Below are positions 5,394 to 6,175 of a stretch of 6,175 nucleotides of DNA, piece by piece (position 1 is the first letter of the stretch; each line of letters starts with the position of its first letter). The position numbers and the translations under genes are program-made. The notes beneath the pieces are model-generated. The model searched no databases. It saw nothing but the letters and a program-made list of their open reading frames with translations, and was not told the DNA's origin. The stretch spans positions 1 through 6,175 of the forward strand of contig DAIDKG010000141.1 in the NCBI GenBank assembly GCA_027450125.1, given 5' to 3'. The DNA is from Bordetella sp. GTDB lineage: Bacteria > Pseudomonadota > Gammaproteobacteria > Burkholderiales > Burkholderiaceae_B.

Positions 5394-6175
5394 TTGAAGC
5401 CGCATTTCATCGACAATCGCGCCGTTGCGGGCGCGTCGGGCGAAGCCATCGCCGTCATCGACCCTTCCACCGGCGAGGAATACGACCGCATCGCGCGCGG
5501 CAATGCCGCCGACATCGACCTGGCCGTGCAGGCCGCGCGGCGCGCCTACGACGAAGGCGCCTGGGGCAGGCTCTCGGCGGCCGAACGCGGCCGCCTGCTG
5601 CTCAGGCTGGCCGTGAAAGTGCAGGACCATCACGACGAACTGGCGCAGATCGAGTCGCGCGATTGCGGCAAACCCACCAGGCAGGCGCGCGCCGACGCCA
5701 CCGCGCTGGCGCGCTATTTCGAGTTCTACGGCGGCGCGGCCGACAAGCTGACCGGCGAAACCATACCTTACGCCCAGGGCTATACCGTGCTGACGCTGCG
5801 CGAACCGCACGGCGTCACCGGGCATATCGTGCCCTGGAACTACCCCATGCAGATCTTCGGACGCAGCGTGGGCGGCGCGTTGGCGGCGGGCAATGCCTGC
5901 GTGGTCAAGCCGGCCGAAGACGCCTGCATGTCGCTCTTGCGCGTGGCCGAGCTGGCTGCCGAAGTGGGCTTTCCGCCGGGGGCGCTGAACATCGTCACCG
6001 GCTACGGCCACGAGGCCGGCGACATGCTGGTGCGCCACGCCGGCGTGGACCACATTTCCTTTACCGGCTCGCCGCGCGTGGGCGTGCTGGTGACGCAGGC
6101 CGCGGCCGAACGCCACGTGCCGGTCACCCTGGAGCTGGGTGGCAAGACGCCGCAGATCGTGTTCGCCGACGCCGA
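5394..6175 (+). CDS. NAD(P)-dependent aldehyde dehydrogenase (5' part, runs off the window)
   Basis: The product oxidises an aldehyde to the carboxylic acid with NAD(P). The first 260 residues are present, roughly half of the usual 480-500. They show the cofactor-binding half of the ALDH fold: DPSTGEEYDRIA near the N-terminus, PHGVTGHIVPWNYPM with Asn149 (oxyanion hole), VVKPAE with Lys172 (cofactor binding), PPGALNIVTG, FTGSPRVG at 223-230 and LELGGK with the general base Glu247. The catalytic Cys is expected about 34 residues after Glu247, past the right edge, so activity cannot be confirmed. The start is TTG, chosen for the strong AGGAG at 5383-5387 and the family N-terminus. The look is of the broad betaine/aminoaldehyde/general ALDH group; the substrate is not assignable. 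It is in the same direction as the SDR gene and could oxidise its carbonyl product. Confidence 0.93.
   Translation, partial: MKPHFIDNRAVAGASGEAIAVIDPSTGEEYDRIARGNAADIDLAVQAARRAYDEGAWGRLSAAERGRLLLRLAVKVQDHHDELAQIESRDCGKPTRQARADATALARYFEFYGGAADKLTGETIPYAQGYTVLTLREPHGVTGHIVPWNYPMQIFGRSVGGALAAGNACVVKPAEDACMSLLRVAELAAEVGFPPGALNIVTGYGHEAGDMLVRHAGVDHISFTGSPRVGVLVTQAAAERHVPVTLELGGKTPQIVFADA

Noticed and set aside
5328..6116. 262-codon minus-strand open frame opposite the aldehyde dehydrogenase
   Set aside because: The plus strand reads through NAD-binding and catalytic ALDH motifs with a strong ribosome site; the minus frame shows no family pattern.

Overview
The window is GC-rich DNA, and most codons end in G or C. 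The topoisomerase III resembles the Bacillus TopB type and ends in a histone H1-like lysine/alanine tail. Together with the smg-gluQ-topB order, this suggests a betaproteobacterium, most likely Alcaligenaceae (Bordetella/Achromobacter-like). That assignment is inferred from gene content; no marker gene is present to prove it.

Layout. At the left edge (1-27, minus strand) lie the first nine codons of a divergent gene with a good ribosome binding site. A 231-base divergent intergenic region (28-258) follows, with a GC-rich hairpin and a candidate promoter for the rightward genes. Next come smg (259-717, DUF494) and gluQ (727-1611, glutamyl-Q tRNA(Asp) synthetase), nine bases apart and in the same frame. 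A 90-base gap with a promoter-like pair and a hairpin leads to topB (1702-4335, 877 residues). After topB there are two adjacent short palindromes and a hairpin followed by a T-rich stretch, probably the topB terminator. A short-chain dehydrogenase/reductase (4515-5297) follows. After a 96-base gap containing a long inverted repeat comes an aldehyde dehydrogenase (from TTG 5394) that runs off the right edge. No stretch over 300 bases lacks a gene.

How the genes fit together. Smg-gluQ-topB is a housekeeping block: a conserved protein of unknown role, a tRNA anticodon-modifying enzyme and a type IA topoisomerase, probably one or two transcription units. The SDR and aldehyde dehydrogenase form a separate oxidoreductase pair that could act in sequence (alcohol to carbonyl to acid), but neither substrate can be read from the sequence.

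I found no CRISPR array, transposon, phage gene, tRNA/rRNA gene or obvious new defence system. The most interesting points are the H1-like tail of TopB with its internal DNA repeat and A7 tract, the in-frame smg stop/gluQ TTG arrangement, and the unexplained inverted repeats between genes. Positions and motifs were read by eye; no alignment, folding or database search was run.
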